This document shows positions 14,442 to 22,287 of a DNA stretch of 64,000 nt, piece by piece. The translations under genes and the position numbers were made by a program. The DNA is from Clostridia bacterium. Lineage in GTDB: Bacteria > Bacillota > Clostridia > Oscillospirales > Acutalibacteraceae. Where the stretch lies: positions 1 through 64,000 of the forward strand of contig CAAFXS010000062.1 of assembly GCA_900767025.1 (NCBI GenBank). Direction: 5' to 3'. Numbering within the stretch: position 1 is the first letter of the stretch; every line of letters starts with the position of its first letter. Under the pieces are notes generated by a model that worked only from the letters and a program-made list of their open reading frames with translations, had not been told where the DNA came from and made no database searches.

Positions 14442-16055
14442 ATGTGTACTAAATACATTTTTATTACCGGCGGCGTTGTGTCCGGTCTCGGCAAGGGCAT
14501 TACTGCGGCGTCCCTGGGCAGACTGCTGAAGGCAAGAGGGCTAAAGGTAACGGCTCAAAAGCTTGACCCTTATCTTAATGTTGACCCGGGCACTATGAAC
14601 CCTGTCCAGCACGGTGAGGTTTTTGTTACCGACGACGGTGCTGAAACCGATTTGGATTTGGGCCATTACGAAAGATTTATTGACGAAAGCCTTTCGCAAA
14701 ACTCAAACCTTACCAGCGGACGAGTTTACTGGAAGGTTATCAGCGACGAGCGCAAGGGCGTTTACGGCGGCCAGACAATTCAGATAATCCCCCATGTTAC
14801 CAATGAAATCAAACGATATATCAAGCAAAATGCGGACACCGGTGCAGATGTGTGCTTTGTGGAAATAGGCGGAACCATCGGCGATATCGAATCCCAACCG
14901 TTTTTGGAGGCTATCCGTCAGTTTTCCCTTGAGGTTGGCAGAGAGAACTGCCTTTTCGTTCATGTTACATTAGTGCCTTATCTTGCGGCGTCCGACGAGC
15001 TTAAGTCAAAGCCCACCCAGCACTCTGTTAAGGAAATGCTTTCCATCGGTATTCATCCCGATATTATCGTATGCCGTACTGAGCATCCGCTGACCGACGA
15101 TATTAAAAATAAAATTGCCCTTTTCTGCAATGTTGAAAAGGAGTGCGTTATTGAAAACAATAACTGCGATATTCTCTACGCTGTTCCGATAATGCTCCAT
15201 CAGCAGAAGATGGATGATGTTGTTATCAGAAAGTTAGGACTTAAATGCGGTGAGGCTGATTTGTCCGACTGGACTGCTATGCTTGACGCCTTGAGAAATC
15301 CTGTGCGCACCGTAAAAATCGGTATGGTGGGCAAATATGTTGAGCTTCACGATTCCTATATTTCCGTTAACGAGGCACTAAAGCACGGCGGTATTGCAAC
15401 ACGCAGTGCCGTTGACATCAGGTGGATTGACAGCGAAACCCTTGAGGATGAGGGCGTTGACATTGATACCGTTTTAGGTGATATGGACGGAATTCTCGTT
15501 CCCGGCGGCTTCGGTTCAAGAGGTATTGAGGGCAAAATCAAAGCCTGTCAGTACGCAAGAACTCATAATATTCCTTATTTGGGCATTTGCCTTGGTATGC
15601 AGATTGCAATTATTGAATTTGCAAGAAATGTGCTTGGTATGGAGGGTGCAAACTCCTCGGAAATCAATCCTGATACCGAATATCCTGTTATTGACATTCT
15701 TCCCGAGCAGAAGAATATTACAGATATGGGCGGAACAATGAGGCTTGGTCAGTACCCCTGTGCCTTAAATCCTCAGTCAAAGGCATTTGAGCTTTACGGC
15801 GAGTCAATGATTTACGAGCGTCACCGCCACAGATACGAGGTTAACAACGATTACCGCGAAAGGCTCCTGGAGGGCGGTATGATTTTTGCAGGCACATCGC
15901 CTGATAATCACATTGTTGAAATGGTTGAAATTCCAAGTCATCCCTGGTTTGTTGCAGGTCAGTTCCACCCGGAATTTAAGTCAAGACCAAATAAACCCCA
16001 TCCACTTTTCACCGGCTTTGTAACCGCCGCCGCTGAAAGAAAAAATAATAAATAA
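14442..16055 (+). CDS. pyrG: CTP synthase
   Basis: A 537-residue enzyme making CTP from UTP, ATP and glutamine, full length for the family. The N-terminal synthase domain opens YIFITGGVVSGLGKGITAAS with its nucleotide-binding loop; the C-terminal class I glutamine amidotransferase domain has the catalytic triad Cys383 (GICLGMQ), His509 and Glu511 (FHPEF). An ACGGAGGATT ribosome site precedes the ATG, within an inverted repeat. No GGGC run of the kind used for reiterative-transcription control of pyrG in Bacillus is present at a nearby start, so control may come from the promoter at 12768. A terminator follows directly. Confidence 0.97.
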   Translation: MCTKYIFITGGVVSGLGKGITAASLGRLLKARGLKVTAQKLDPYLNVDPGTMNPVQHGEVFVTDDGAETDLDLGHYERFIDESLSQNSNLTSGRVYWKVISDERKGVYGGQTIQIIPHVTNEIKRYIKQNADTGADVCFVEIGGTIGDIESQPFLEAIRQFSLEVGRENCLFVHVTLVPYLAASDELKSKPTQHSVKEMLSIGIHPDIIVCRTEHPLTDDIKNKIALFCNVEKECVIENNNCDILYAVPIMLHQQKMDDVVIRKLGLKCGEADLSDWTAMLDALRNPVRTVKIGMVGKYVELHDSYISVNEALKHGGIATRSAVDIRWIDSETLEDEGVDIDTVLGDMDGILVPGGFGSRGIEGKIKACQYARTHNIPYLGICLGMQIAIIEFARNVLGMEGANSSEINPDTEYPVIDILPEQKNITDMGGTMRLGQYPCALNPQSKAFELYGESMIYERHRHRYEVNNDYRERLLEGGMIFAGTSPDNHIVEMVEIPSHPWFVAGQFHPEFKSRPNKPHPLFTGFVTAAAERKNNK

Positions 16056-16059
16056 CAAC

Positions 16060-16099
16060 AAGGACACCCTTTAACTCAAGGGTGTCCTTGCTATTTATT
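16060..16099 (+). terminator. pyrG terminator
   Basis: AAGGACACCC (16060-16069) pairs with GGGTGTCCTT (16080-16089), followed by GCTATTTATT. Confidence 0.8.
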
Positions 16100-16102
16100 A
16101 AG

Positions 16103-16216
16103 AAAATTAGGGTTTGTCGCGGTGTTATCGTAGGGGCGGATATTATCCGCCCGAATTGGCGGGCGACTGATAGTCGCCCCTACGGTTGTTCATAACAACC
16201 TTACAAACCGTAATTT
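16103..16216. repeat. Palindromic MITE-like element with terminal inverted repeats
   Basis: The left end AAAATTAGGGTTTGT (16103-16117) and the right end ACAAACCGTAATTT (16203-16216) are inverted repeats with one mismatch. Inside, GTAGGGGCG and CGCCCCTAC pair across a smaller GGGCG-rich hairpin. The right end touches the nanA stop codon. The right terminal sequence is shared with the element at 1-118, though their middles differ, which fits two members of one mobile or scaffold-repeat family. No transposase is present. Confidence 0.75.
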
Positions 16217-17114
16217 ATAATTCACTTACATATTTATTGATTTTATCTGCGATGGGTTTGGCGTCGTCAAGGGAAACAGGCAAAAACGGTGCCCTGGGCT
16301 TTCCGCAATCCACGCCGAATCTTAAGGTCATTACCTGCTTTGCGGCGCCGTAAAGGGATTTGCAGGCAAGCAAGTCGAATATACACTCGTTGATTTTAAA
16401 CTGAAGTGCATTTGCCTCATCAATTCTGTTTTCGTTAATGAGCTTGTCAAGAGCAACAAAAAGCTCCGGCATACAGCCGTAGGTTCCGCCGATGCCTGCG
16501 TCGGCACCCATTAATCTTCCGCCTAAAAACTGCTCGTCACTGCCGTTGAATACTATAAAATCCTCACCTGCCGCACGGCGATACCTTTCCATAAGATAAA
16601 CAGGCTCGGCAGAATTTTTAACGCCGATAATTTTCGGGTTACGGCTAAGCTCACCCAAAAGCTCAGGTGAAAGATTAAAGCCTGTAAGCTGTGGAATATT
16701 ATATATAATGAAAGGCACATCTGTTGCGTCAACAATGCTCTGCCAATGGAGCTTAACGCTTTCCTCCGGCAGATGATAATAAACACTTGGAACTGCACTG
16801 ATGGCGTCGGCACCGATGCTTTCACTGTGCTTTGCAAGCTCTATACTTTCCTTTGTTGAGGCACAACCGATATGCACAATAACAGTAAAGTCATCACCTG
16901 CCGCTTCCTTAACGGCAGCGGCTGCCTGCCTTCTTTCCTCGGCGGTCATCAAAAAGCCTTCGCCCGTGGAGCCGCAAACATAAACGCCCTTAACACCCAA
17001 GGACTTGTAAATTTTTACAAGCTCCTTCATTTTTTCCGTGTCAACATTATCATCACTGTCATATATCGCATTCAGTGCACAAAACACACCCTTGAATTTG
17101 TTTAAATCAGCCAC
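16215..17114 (-). CDS. nanA: N-acetylneuraminate lyase
   Basis: A 299-residue class I aldolase of the DapA/NanA superfamily that splits sialic acid into N-acetylmannosamine and pyruvate. Key residues are visible: GSTGEGF at 48-54, the substrate-contacting Tyr138 in YNIPQLTG and the Schiff-base Lys166 in IIGVKNSAEP. The start is a GTG at 17112-17114 with GGCGAGGTGA upstream; the frame runs on to 17237, but that would include the promoter and an unlikely N-terminus. It is divergent from nanE and shares an interlocked promoter region with it. The GSTGEG loop and length favour NanA over dihydrodipicolinate synthase. Confidence 0.9.
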   Translation of the reverse strand: MADLNKFKGVFCALNAIYDSDDNVDTEKMKELVKIYKSLGVKGVYVCGSTGEGFLMTAEERRQAAAAVKEAAGDDFTVIVHIGCASTKESIELAKHSESIGADAISAVPSVYYHLPEESVKLHWQSIVDATDVPFIIYNIPQLTGFNLSPELLGELSRNPKIIGVKNSAEPVYLMERYRRAAGEDFIVFNGSDEQFLGGRLMGADAGIGGTYGCMPELFVALDKLINENRIDEANALQFKINECIFDLLACKSLYGAAKQVMTLRFGVDCGKPRAPFLPVSLDDAKPIADKINKYVSEL

Positions 17115-17130
17115 AAAAATCACCTCGCCC

Positions 17131-17162
17131 TTGATTGTAGCACAACTCAGTGATATAATCAA
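17131..17162. promoter_or_regulatory. Interlocked face-to-face promoters of nanA and nanE
   Basis: For nanE (plus) TTGATT 17131-17136 and TATAAT 17154-17159 are 17 bases apart. For nanA (minus) TTGATT (17157-17162, read as AATCAA on plus) and TACAAT (17134-17139, read as ATTGTA) are also 17 bases apart. Each -10 overlaps the other promoter's -35, so both occupy the same 32 bases. Each transcript would have a leader of only about 10-13 bases. Confidence 0.75.
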
Positions 17163-17176
17163 TATCGGTGATAAAT

Positions 17177-17863
17177 ATGGATAACGATAAAATTCTTGAA
17201 CAAATAAAAGGCAAGCTGATAGTATCCTGTCAGGCACTTGAAACCGAGCCCCTTTACGACAGCTATATTATGGCAAAAATGGCATGGGCGGCTTATCTGG
17301 GCGGTGCCGCAGGAATACGCTGTAACACCGTTAAGGACATTAAGGCGATTAAGGAAACGGTTGATTTGCCTGTAATTGCAATTATCAAGCAGGTTTATCC
17401 CGACAGTGAGGTTTACATAACCCCAACTATGAAGGAGGTTGACGCTCTTGCCGAGCTTGGTTGTGAAATCATTGCCATTGACGCAACAAACAGAGTGAGA
17501 CCCGGCGGAGAAACACTTGAAAGCTTTTTCACAAAGGTTAGGGAAAAATATCCCAATCAGCTTTTTATGGCGGACACAAGCTGCTTTGACGAGGGCAAAA
17601 GGGCTGAAGAGCTTGGCTTTGATTTAATAGGCACAACCATGGCAGGCTACACGCCTTACACAAAAGGCACTCCTTTGCCTGATTATAATCTTATGGAAAG
17701 ATATGTTAAGGAGCTGCACTCACCGATTATTGCCGAGGGCGGTATTTGGGTGCCCGAGGAGCTGAAAAAGGCAATGGATATCGGAGTTCATTGTGCAGTA
17801 GTAGGCACAGCAATAACAAGGCCTATGGACATAACAAAACGCTTTGTTAACGCAATAAAATAG
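17177..17863 (+). CDS. nanE: N-acetylmannosamine-6-phosphate 2-epimerase
   Basis: A 228-residue TIM-barrel epimerase that turns ManNAc-6-P into GlcNAc-6-P, the step after the lyase and a kinase in sialic acid use. Family segments are LIVSCQALETEPLY near the N-terminus, IGTTMAGYTPYT and PIIAEGGIWVPEEL near the phosphate site. The ATG at 17177 is preferred over a GTG at 17168 because family members start just before the ILEQIKG segment; the GGTGA site is weak and the predicted leader very short. A terminator follows. No ManNAc kinase or sialate transporter is in the window, so the rest of the pathway lies elsewhere. Confidence 0.92.
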   Translation: MDNDKILEQIKGKLIVSCQALETEPLYDSYIMAKMAWAAYLGGAAGIRCNTVKDIKAIKETVDLPVIAIIKQVYPDSEVYITPTMKEVDALAELGCEIIAIDATNRVRPGGETLESFFTKVREKYPNQLFMADTSCFDEGKRAEELGFDLIGTTMAGYTPYTKGTPLPDYNLMERYVKELHSPIIAEGGIWVPEELKKAMDIGVHCAVVGTAITRPMDITKRFVNAIK

Positions 17864-17870
17864 CTTATAA

Positions 17871-17897
17871 GGGCAGTTCTTGTAACTGCTCTTTTTT
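17871..17897 (+). terminator. nanE terminator
   Basis: GGGCAGTT (17871-17878) pairs with AACTGCTC (17884-17891), followed by TTTTTT. Confidence 0.75.
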
Positions 17898-17948
17898 ATA
17901 AAATTGAAATTCCGTCACATAATAATAAAAAATATTTATGGTGATTTT

Positions 17949-18626
17949 ATGGAATTTCTTTATATCATTATTTTATCCGTTGTGTCCCTTGTAGTTTTAT
18001 TCATAATCACAAAGGTTATCGGCTTTCGCCAAATCAGTGAAATGAGCTTTTTTGATTATGTTATCGGCATTACAATAGGCTCTATCGCCGCGGAAATGTC
18101 CACAAACCTTGACCTTGAATGGTGGAAGGGCATTACCGCCATGGCGGTTTACGGCATTATCGGTGTTGTCCTGTCGCTTTTGTCACAAAAAAGCATTGCC
18201 GCCAGAAAAATCATTTCCGGTAAGCCTATTATTCTTATTGAAAAAGGAAAAATCAGCAAGAAAAATATGAAAAAAGCAAGAATTGAGCTTGACGATTTGC
18301 TCAGCAGTGCTCGTGGCAACGGTTATTTTAACCTTTCCGATATAGATTATGCAATTATGGAAACCACGGGAAAAATCAGCTTTCAGCCTGTGGGACAAAA
18401 AAGAAATCTTAATCCTAAGGATTTTAACTTTGCCCCGCAAAACGAGGGACTTTACATTAACATTATAATGGACGGAAATATTATTGAGGATAATCTAAGC
18501 GTGGCAGGAATAACAAAAAAGGAGCTTGGAAATATGCTGAAGGCAAGGGGCGAAAAGATTGAGGATATTATCCTCGGCACAATAGACTCCAACAAGCAGT
18601 TATCAATTTTCAAAAAAAACAGTTGA
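17949..18626 (+). CDS. DUF421/YetF-like membrane protein
   Basis: A 225-residue protein with three N-terminal membrane helices (about residues 2-22, 32-50 and 57-76) and a soluble C-terminal region of the DUF421 type, known from YetF-like proteins of Bacillus. Conserved pieces are TKVIGFRQISEMSFFDYVIGI, the GKPIILIEKG strand and the MKKARIELDDLLSSARGNGY segment that marks the family. The ATG at 17949 is chosen over one at 17904 since the membrane helix begins there. Family function is unclear; sporulation and membrane stress links have been suggested. It is a single gene ending where the zinc operon promoter starts. Confidence 0.85.
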   Translation: MEFLYIIILSVVSLVVLFIITKVIGFRQISEMSFFDYVIGITIGSIAAEMSTNLDLEWWKGITAMAVYGIIGVVLSLLSQKSIAARKIISGKPIILIEKGKISKKNMKKARIELDDLLSSARGNGYFNLSDIDYAIMETTGKISFQPVGQKRNLNPKDFNFAPQNEGLYINIIMDGNIIEDNLSVAGITKKELGNMLKARGEKIEDIILGTIDSNKQLSIFKKNS

Positions 18627-18676
18627 CATTTTTATATTGTCAGAGTATAATGCTCATATGAACAGATATTCATATG
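18623..18676 (+). promoter_or_regulatory. Zinc operon promoter and ArsR/SmtB-type operator
   Basis: TTGACA (18623-18628) and TATAAT (18646-18651) with 17 bases between form an exact consensus promoter. The inverted repeat ATATGAACAGATATTCATAT (18656-18675) covers the transcription start and fits the known SmtB/CzrA operator pattern. A bound repressor would block the polymerase. Confidence 0.85.
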
Positions 18677-18686
18677 AGGTGATAAT

Positions 18687-18986
18687 ATGGATGAACACGA
18701 ATATCCCGATGAAGAAATAATTTATGATTTGGCGGATTTGTTCAAGGTGTTCTCGGACTCAACAAGGATAAGAATACTTGTTGCGCTTTTTGAGGGCGAG
18801 CTGTGTGTGGGCGATATTGCACAAAGGCTTGAAATGAGCCAAACGGCAATATCCCACCAGCTTAGGGTTTTGAAGCAAAACCATTTAATCAAATACAGGC
18901 GTCAGGGCAAGAGTATGATTTACTCTCTTGCAGATGACCATGTAAAAACAATTATCGACTGTGCAACGGAGCATGTGGAGGAATAA
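18687..18986 (+). CDS. ArsR/SmtB-family zinc-responsive repressor
   Basis: A 99-residue winged-helix repressor. The recognition helix MSQTAISHQLRVLKQNHLI is at about 50-68. The C-terminal helix carries Asp83, His85, His96 and Glu99, which is the D-x-H-x10-H-x2-E zinc site of SmtB/CzrA proteins, while the helix-3 metal site of CadC type is reduced to ELCVGD with one cysteine. So zinc, or cobalt, is the likely signal rather than cadmium or arsenic. It is the first gene of an operon with a P-type ATPase 2 bases downstream, and its operator lies over its own promoter, so metal should induce both. Confidence 0.93.
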   Translation: MDEHEYPDEEIIYDLADLFKVFSDSTRIRILVALFEGELCVGDIAQRLEMSQTAISHQLRVLKQNHLIKYRRQGKSMIYSLADDHVKTIIDCATEHVEE

Positions 18987-18988
18987 GT

Positions 18989-20986
18989 ATGGCAGACGAA
19001 CACAAACACAAACATAATGAAGAATGCTGTGATTGCTGCGAGCATAATCACAGTGACGGCTGCGGCTGCGGTCACGACCACGCAAACGAGGAGCTTGACA
19101 AAAAGGATTTCGGATTTAAAATCGGCTTTGGCGGTGCACTTCTTATTGCAGGCTACATAATGAGTGAGCTTACAGAAAAAGGAACGGTGTCAATCCCTGA
19201 TTTTATTCCGCTTTTATGCTTTGGAATTTCCTATTTGATTGTAGGCTTTCAGGTTATTAAGGAGGCAGTTGAGGGCATACTGCACAAGGATGTTTTCAAC
19301 GAAAACTTTTTGATGACAATCGCCTCTTTGGGTGCCTTTGCCGTTGGCGAATACACCGAGGGCTGTGCGGTAATGTTCCTGTTCACAATAGGTGAATTTT
19401 TACAGAGCCTTGCAGTTCAGCGCAGCAGGAAATCCATTAAGGATATGCTGGAGCTTAAGCCCCAGGAGGTTACGGTTATCCGTGACGGAAGGGAAATTAT
19501 CCTTAATCCGTCAGAGGTTGAAAAGGGCGACCTTATGATAATAAAGCCCGGCGAAAAGCTTGACCTTGACGGCGAAATCACCGAGGGTACTGCCGAGGTT
19601 GATATGAAGGCTCTCACCGGCGAATCAATACCTGTAACAAAAACCGCAGGCGAAAGCATACTTGCAGGCTCTGTTGTAATTGACGGTGCACTGACAGTTA
19701 AGGCAACCAAGGAATACAAGGACTCAACGGTTTCAAAAATACTTGAAATGCTTGAAGAGGCAGAGGATAAAAAATCAAACGCCGAGCATTTCATCAGCCG
19801 ATTTGCAAGGATATACACCCCTATCGTATGTCTGCTGGCGTTAATCGTTATTCTTATTCCTCCCCTTTTCTTCGGCGGAGAGTGGAAGGATTGGATTTAC
19901 CGCGGACTTTCGGTGCTTGTTGTATCCTGCCCCTGTTCACTTGTAATTTCAATTCCCTTAAGCTTTTTCGGCGGTATCGGTGCCTGCTCAAAGTCGGGTA
20001 TACTTGTTAAGGGCAGTAACTACCTGGAGGCGCTTGCCAAGGTTGATACAGGTGTGTTTGACAAAACAGGAACCATCACCAGCGGTAAGTTTGAATATGT
20101 AAAATGCGAATGCCACAACTGTCATTGCAGTGACAACAATCACAGGGAGCTATTAAAAATCATTGCCGCCTGTGAACGCTATTCTACTCATCCCCTGGCA
20201 AAATCCATTTGCCTTGCCTTTGGCCACTATGCCGACGAATGTCAGGTAAAGGACGCAAAAAACTACGCAGGCAAGGGCGTTTCCGCCGTTGTTGACGGAG
20301 TAAGATATTATGTGGGCAATGAAAAATTAATGCAGGAAATCGGCATTGATTTTGATGAAACACAGGCAATAGGCACTGCCGTTTACTGTGCAAGCGAAAC
20401 AGAGTTCAAGGGTGACATTGTTTTTGCCGATATAATCAAGCAGGACAGCAAGGACGCTATTGCACGGCTGAAAAAGCAGGGTATTACTGAAACCGTTATG
20501 CTTACAGGCGACAGGGAGGAAATTGCCCGCGACATTTCTGCCAAGGCAGGAATTGACACCGTTTATGCAAAGCTGATGCCTGCTGACAAGGTTGAAAGGG
20601 TTAAGGCTTTGCAGGAAAAGGGTGCACAGGTGCTTTACACCGGTGACGGAATTAACGACGCACCTGTTATTGCACAGGCTGATTTAGGCGTTGCAATGGG
20701 CGGTGTCGGCAGTGATGTGGCTGTTGAGGCGGCTGATATGGTAATAATGGGTGACTCCCTTTCAAAGCTCTGCACAGGCAGACAGATTGCAAAGAAAACC
20801 CTTAGAATTGTTCACCAAAACATTGCCTTTTCACTAATAGTTAAGCTGCTTATTGTTATAGGCTGTACCGTTGGAATTTTTGACGAAAACGCAATGTGGC
20901 TTGCGGTATTCGGTGATGTGGGCGTGTGCCTTATCGCCATTGCCAACGCAATGCGGACACTGATTGTAAAGAAAAAGGACAGATAA
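18989..20986 (+). CDS. Zn2+/Cd2+/Pb2+-type P1B ATPase (ZntA-like)
   Basis: A 665-residue heavy-metal exporter. Instead of an HMA domain the N-terminus has a His/Cys-rich tail (about residues 4-31, with ECCDCCEHNH and CGCGHDH) likely to bind metal. Transport and catalytic motifs are CPC at 314-316, the phosphorylated Asp358 in DKTGTIT, TGES in the actuator region and GDGINDAP near the end; a second short Cys/His stretch CECHNCHC follows the phosphorylation site, an unusual insertion. The CPC site and the zinc-type repressor next to it favour zinc export. A strong terminator follows. Confidence 0.93.
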   Translation: MADEHKHKHNEECCDCCEHNHSDGCGCGHDHANEELDKKDFGFKIGFGGALLIAGYIMSELTEKGTVSIPDFIPLLCFGISYLIVGFQVIKEAVEGILHKDVFNENFLMTIASLGAFAVGEYTEGCAVMFLFTIGEFLQSLAVQRSRKSIKDMLELKPQEVTVIRDGREIILNPSEVEKGDLMIIKPGEKLDLDGEITEGTAEVDMKALTGESIPVTKTAGESILAGSVVIDGALTVKATKEYKDSTVSKILEMLEEAEDKKSNAEHFISRFARIYTPIVCLLALIVILIPPLFFGGEWKDWIYRGLSVLVVSCPCSLVISIPLSFFGGIGACSKSGILVKGSNYLEALAKVDTGVFDKTGTITSGKFEYVKCECHNCHCSDNNHRELLKIIAACERYSTHPLAKSICLAFGHYADECQVKDAKNYAGKGVSAVVDGVRYYVGNEKLMQEIGIDFDETQAIGTAVYCASETEFKGDIVFADIIKQDSKDAIARLKKQGITETVMLTGDREEIARDISAKAGIDTVYAKLMPADKVERVKALQEKGAQVLYTGDGINDAPVIAQADLGVAMGGVGSDVAVEAADMVIMGDSLSKLCTGRQIAKKTLRIVHQNIAFSLIVKLLIVIGCTVGIFDENAMWLAVFGDVGVCLIAIANAMRTLIVKKKDR

Positions 20987-20994
20987 ATGTAAAA

Positions 20995-21027
20995 AAGCGG
21001 TGCAGGTCGAAATGACCTGCACCGCTT
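20995..21027. terminator. Bidirectional terminator between zinc ATPase and lysC
   Basis: AAGCGGTGCAGGTC (20995-21008) pairs with GACCTGCACCGCTT (21014-21027), a 14-bp perfect stem with AATT on the right and a T-run on the minus strand. Confidence 0.85.
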
Positions 21028-21038
21028 AATTATTACTG

Positions 21039-22241
21039 TTAATCATTAGGGATAAATGCCTTGTGAACAGCGGAAACTGCTCTGTCGGCGTCATCTGCGT
21101 CGATGATTACGGAAATCTTAATTTCCGATGTGGAAATCATCTGGATATTGATATTTGACTCATAAAGAGCCTCAAACATTTTTGACGCAGTACCCGGATG
21201 TGATTCCATACCTGCACCCACGATAGAAACCTTGGCAACATCAGTGTTGCAGATGATTTTGCAGTCATCAAGCAAATCCTCAAGAAGCTCAACTGCAAGG
21301 GGACCGTTTTCCTTGTTTACGGTAAACACGATATCCTTTGTGCCGTCACGGCCGAAGGACTGAAGAATAATATCAACATTGATATTTTTTGCAGAAAGCT
21401 TTGAGAAAATTTTAAAGGCGATACCCGGAGTATCCTGTAAATTAAGAATTGAAACAAGGGCAACATCCTTATCCTTTGTAACACCGCGAATTAACATTTT
21501 TTCCATTTTTGCTACCTCCTTAACGATAGTACCCGGTATTGGATTTAATGATGAGAGAACTTCAAGCTCTACTCCGTATTTTTTAGCCATTTCAACAGAA
21601 CGGTTATTAAGCACCTGTGCACCCAGGGTTGCAAGCTCAAGCATTTCATCATAGGTGATTTCCTTAAGCTTTTTAGCACCCTCTACTTTTCTTGGGTCTG
21701 CTGTGTAAACACCCTCAACATCGGTGAAAATCTGGCACTTGTCCGCCTTCAGCGCCGCCGCAATTGCAACTGCCGAGGTATCGGAGCCGCCTCTGCCCAG
21801 AGTGGTAAGGTCGTCATACCTGTTAATACCCTGGAAGCCTGCAACAACAACAATGTTGTGCTTTGCAATTTCTGCCTGAAGTCTGTTAGGCTTAATATTC
21901 TTAATTCTTGCAGCGGTATGGATTGAATTTGTGTTAAAGCCTGCCTGCCAGCCTAAAAGGCTGATAACAGGACAACCGATTTTTTCAATCGCCATTGCAA
22001 GAAGAGAAATTGAAATCTGTTCCCCTGCTGCAAGAAGCTGGTCCATTTCCCTCTTGTGAGCGTTGGGGTTGATTTCGTTTGCCTTTTCAATCAGGTCATC
22101 CGTTGTGTCGCCCTGTGCAGATACAACAACTATAACATCGTTGCCCTGCTTATAAGTGTCGGTAACGATACGGGCAACATTCATTACTCGCTCGGCGTTG
22201 GCTACCGATGAACCGCCGAACTTTTGAACAATAAGTCCCAT
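21039..22241 (-). CDS. lysC: Aspartokinase
   Basis: A 400-residue aspartate kinase, first step to lysine, threonine and methionine. The N-terminal kinase domain begins GLIVQKFGGSSVANAERV and has the GRGGSDTSAVAIA and FTDVEGVYTADPR segments; the last 150 residues hold two ACT domains for feedback control by amino acids (VALVSILNLQDTPGIAFKIF and VSIVGAGMESHPGTASKMF). It is the third gene of a leftward operon behind an ACT protein and homoserine dehydrogenase, 46 bases after the latter. No lysine riboswitch was seen in front. The length is the usual size for the monofunctional enzyme. Confidence 0.95.
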   Translation of the reverse strand: MGLIVQKFGGSSVANAERVMNVARIVTDTYKQGNDVIVVVSAQGDTTDDLIEKANEINPNAHKREMDQLLAAGEQISISLLAMAIEKIGCPVISLLGWQAGFNTNSIHTAARIKNIKPNRLQAEIAKHNIVVVAGFQGINRYDDLTTLGRGGSDTSAVAIAAALKADKCQIFTDVEGVYTADPRKVEGAKKLKEITYDEMLELATLGAQVLNNRSVEMAKKYGVELEVLSSLNPIPGTIVKEVAKMEKMLIRGVTKDKDVALVSILNLQDTPGIAFKIFSKLSAKNINVDIILQSFGRDGTKDIVFTVNKENGPLAVELLEDLLDDCKIICNTDVAKVSIVGAGMESHPGTASKMFEALYESNINIQMISTSEIKISVIIDADDADRAVSAVHKAFIPND

Positions 22242-22287
22242 AGTTCAAATCCTCCTTAGTCCTAACACGGCTTTAGCCGTATTAAGT

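Noticed and set aside
17115..17237. N-terminal extension of nanA
   Set aside because: It covers the overlapping promoters and is not seen in sialate lyases; a GTG with a good site lies at 17112-17114.
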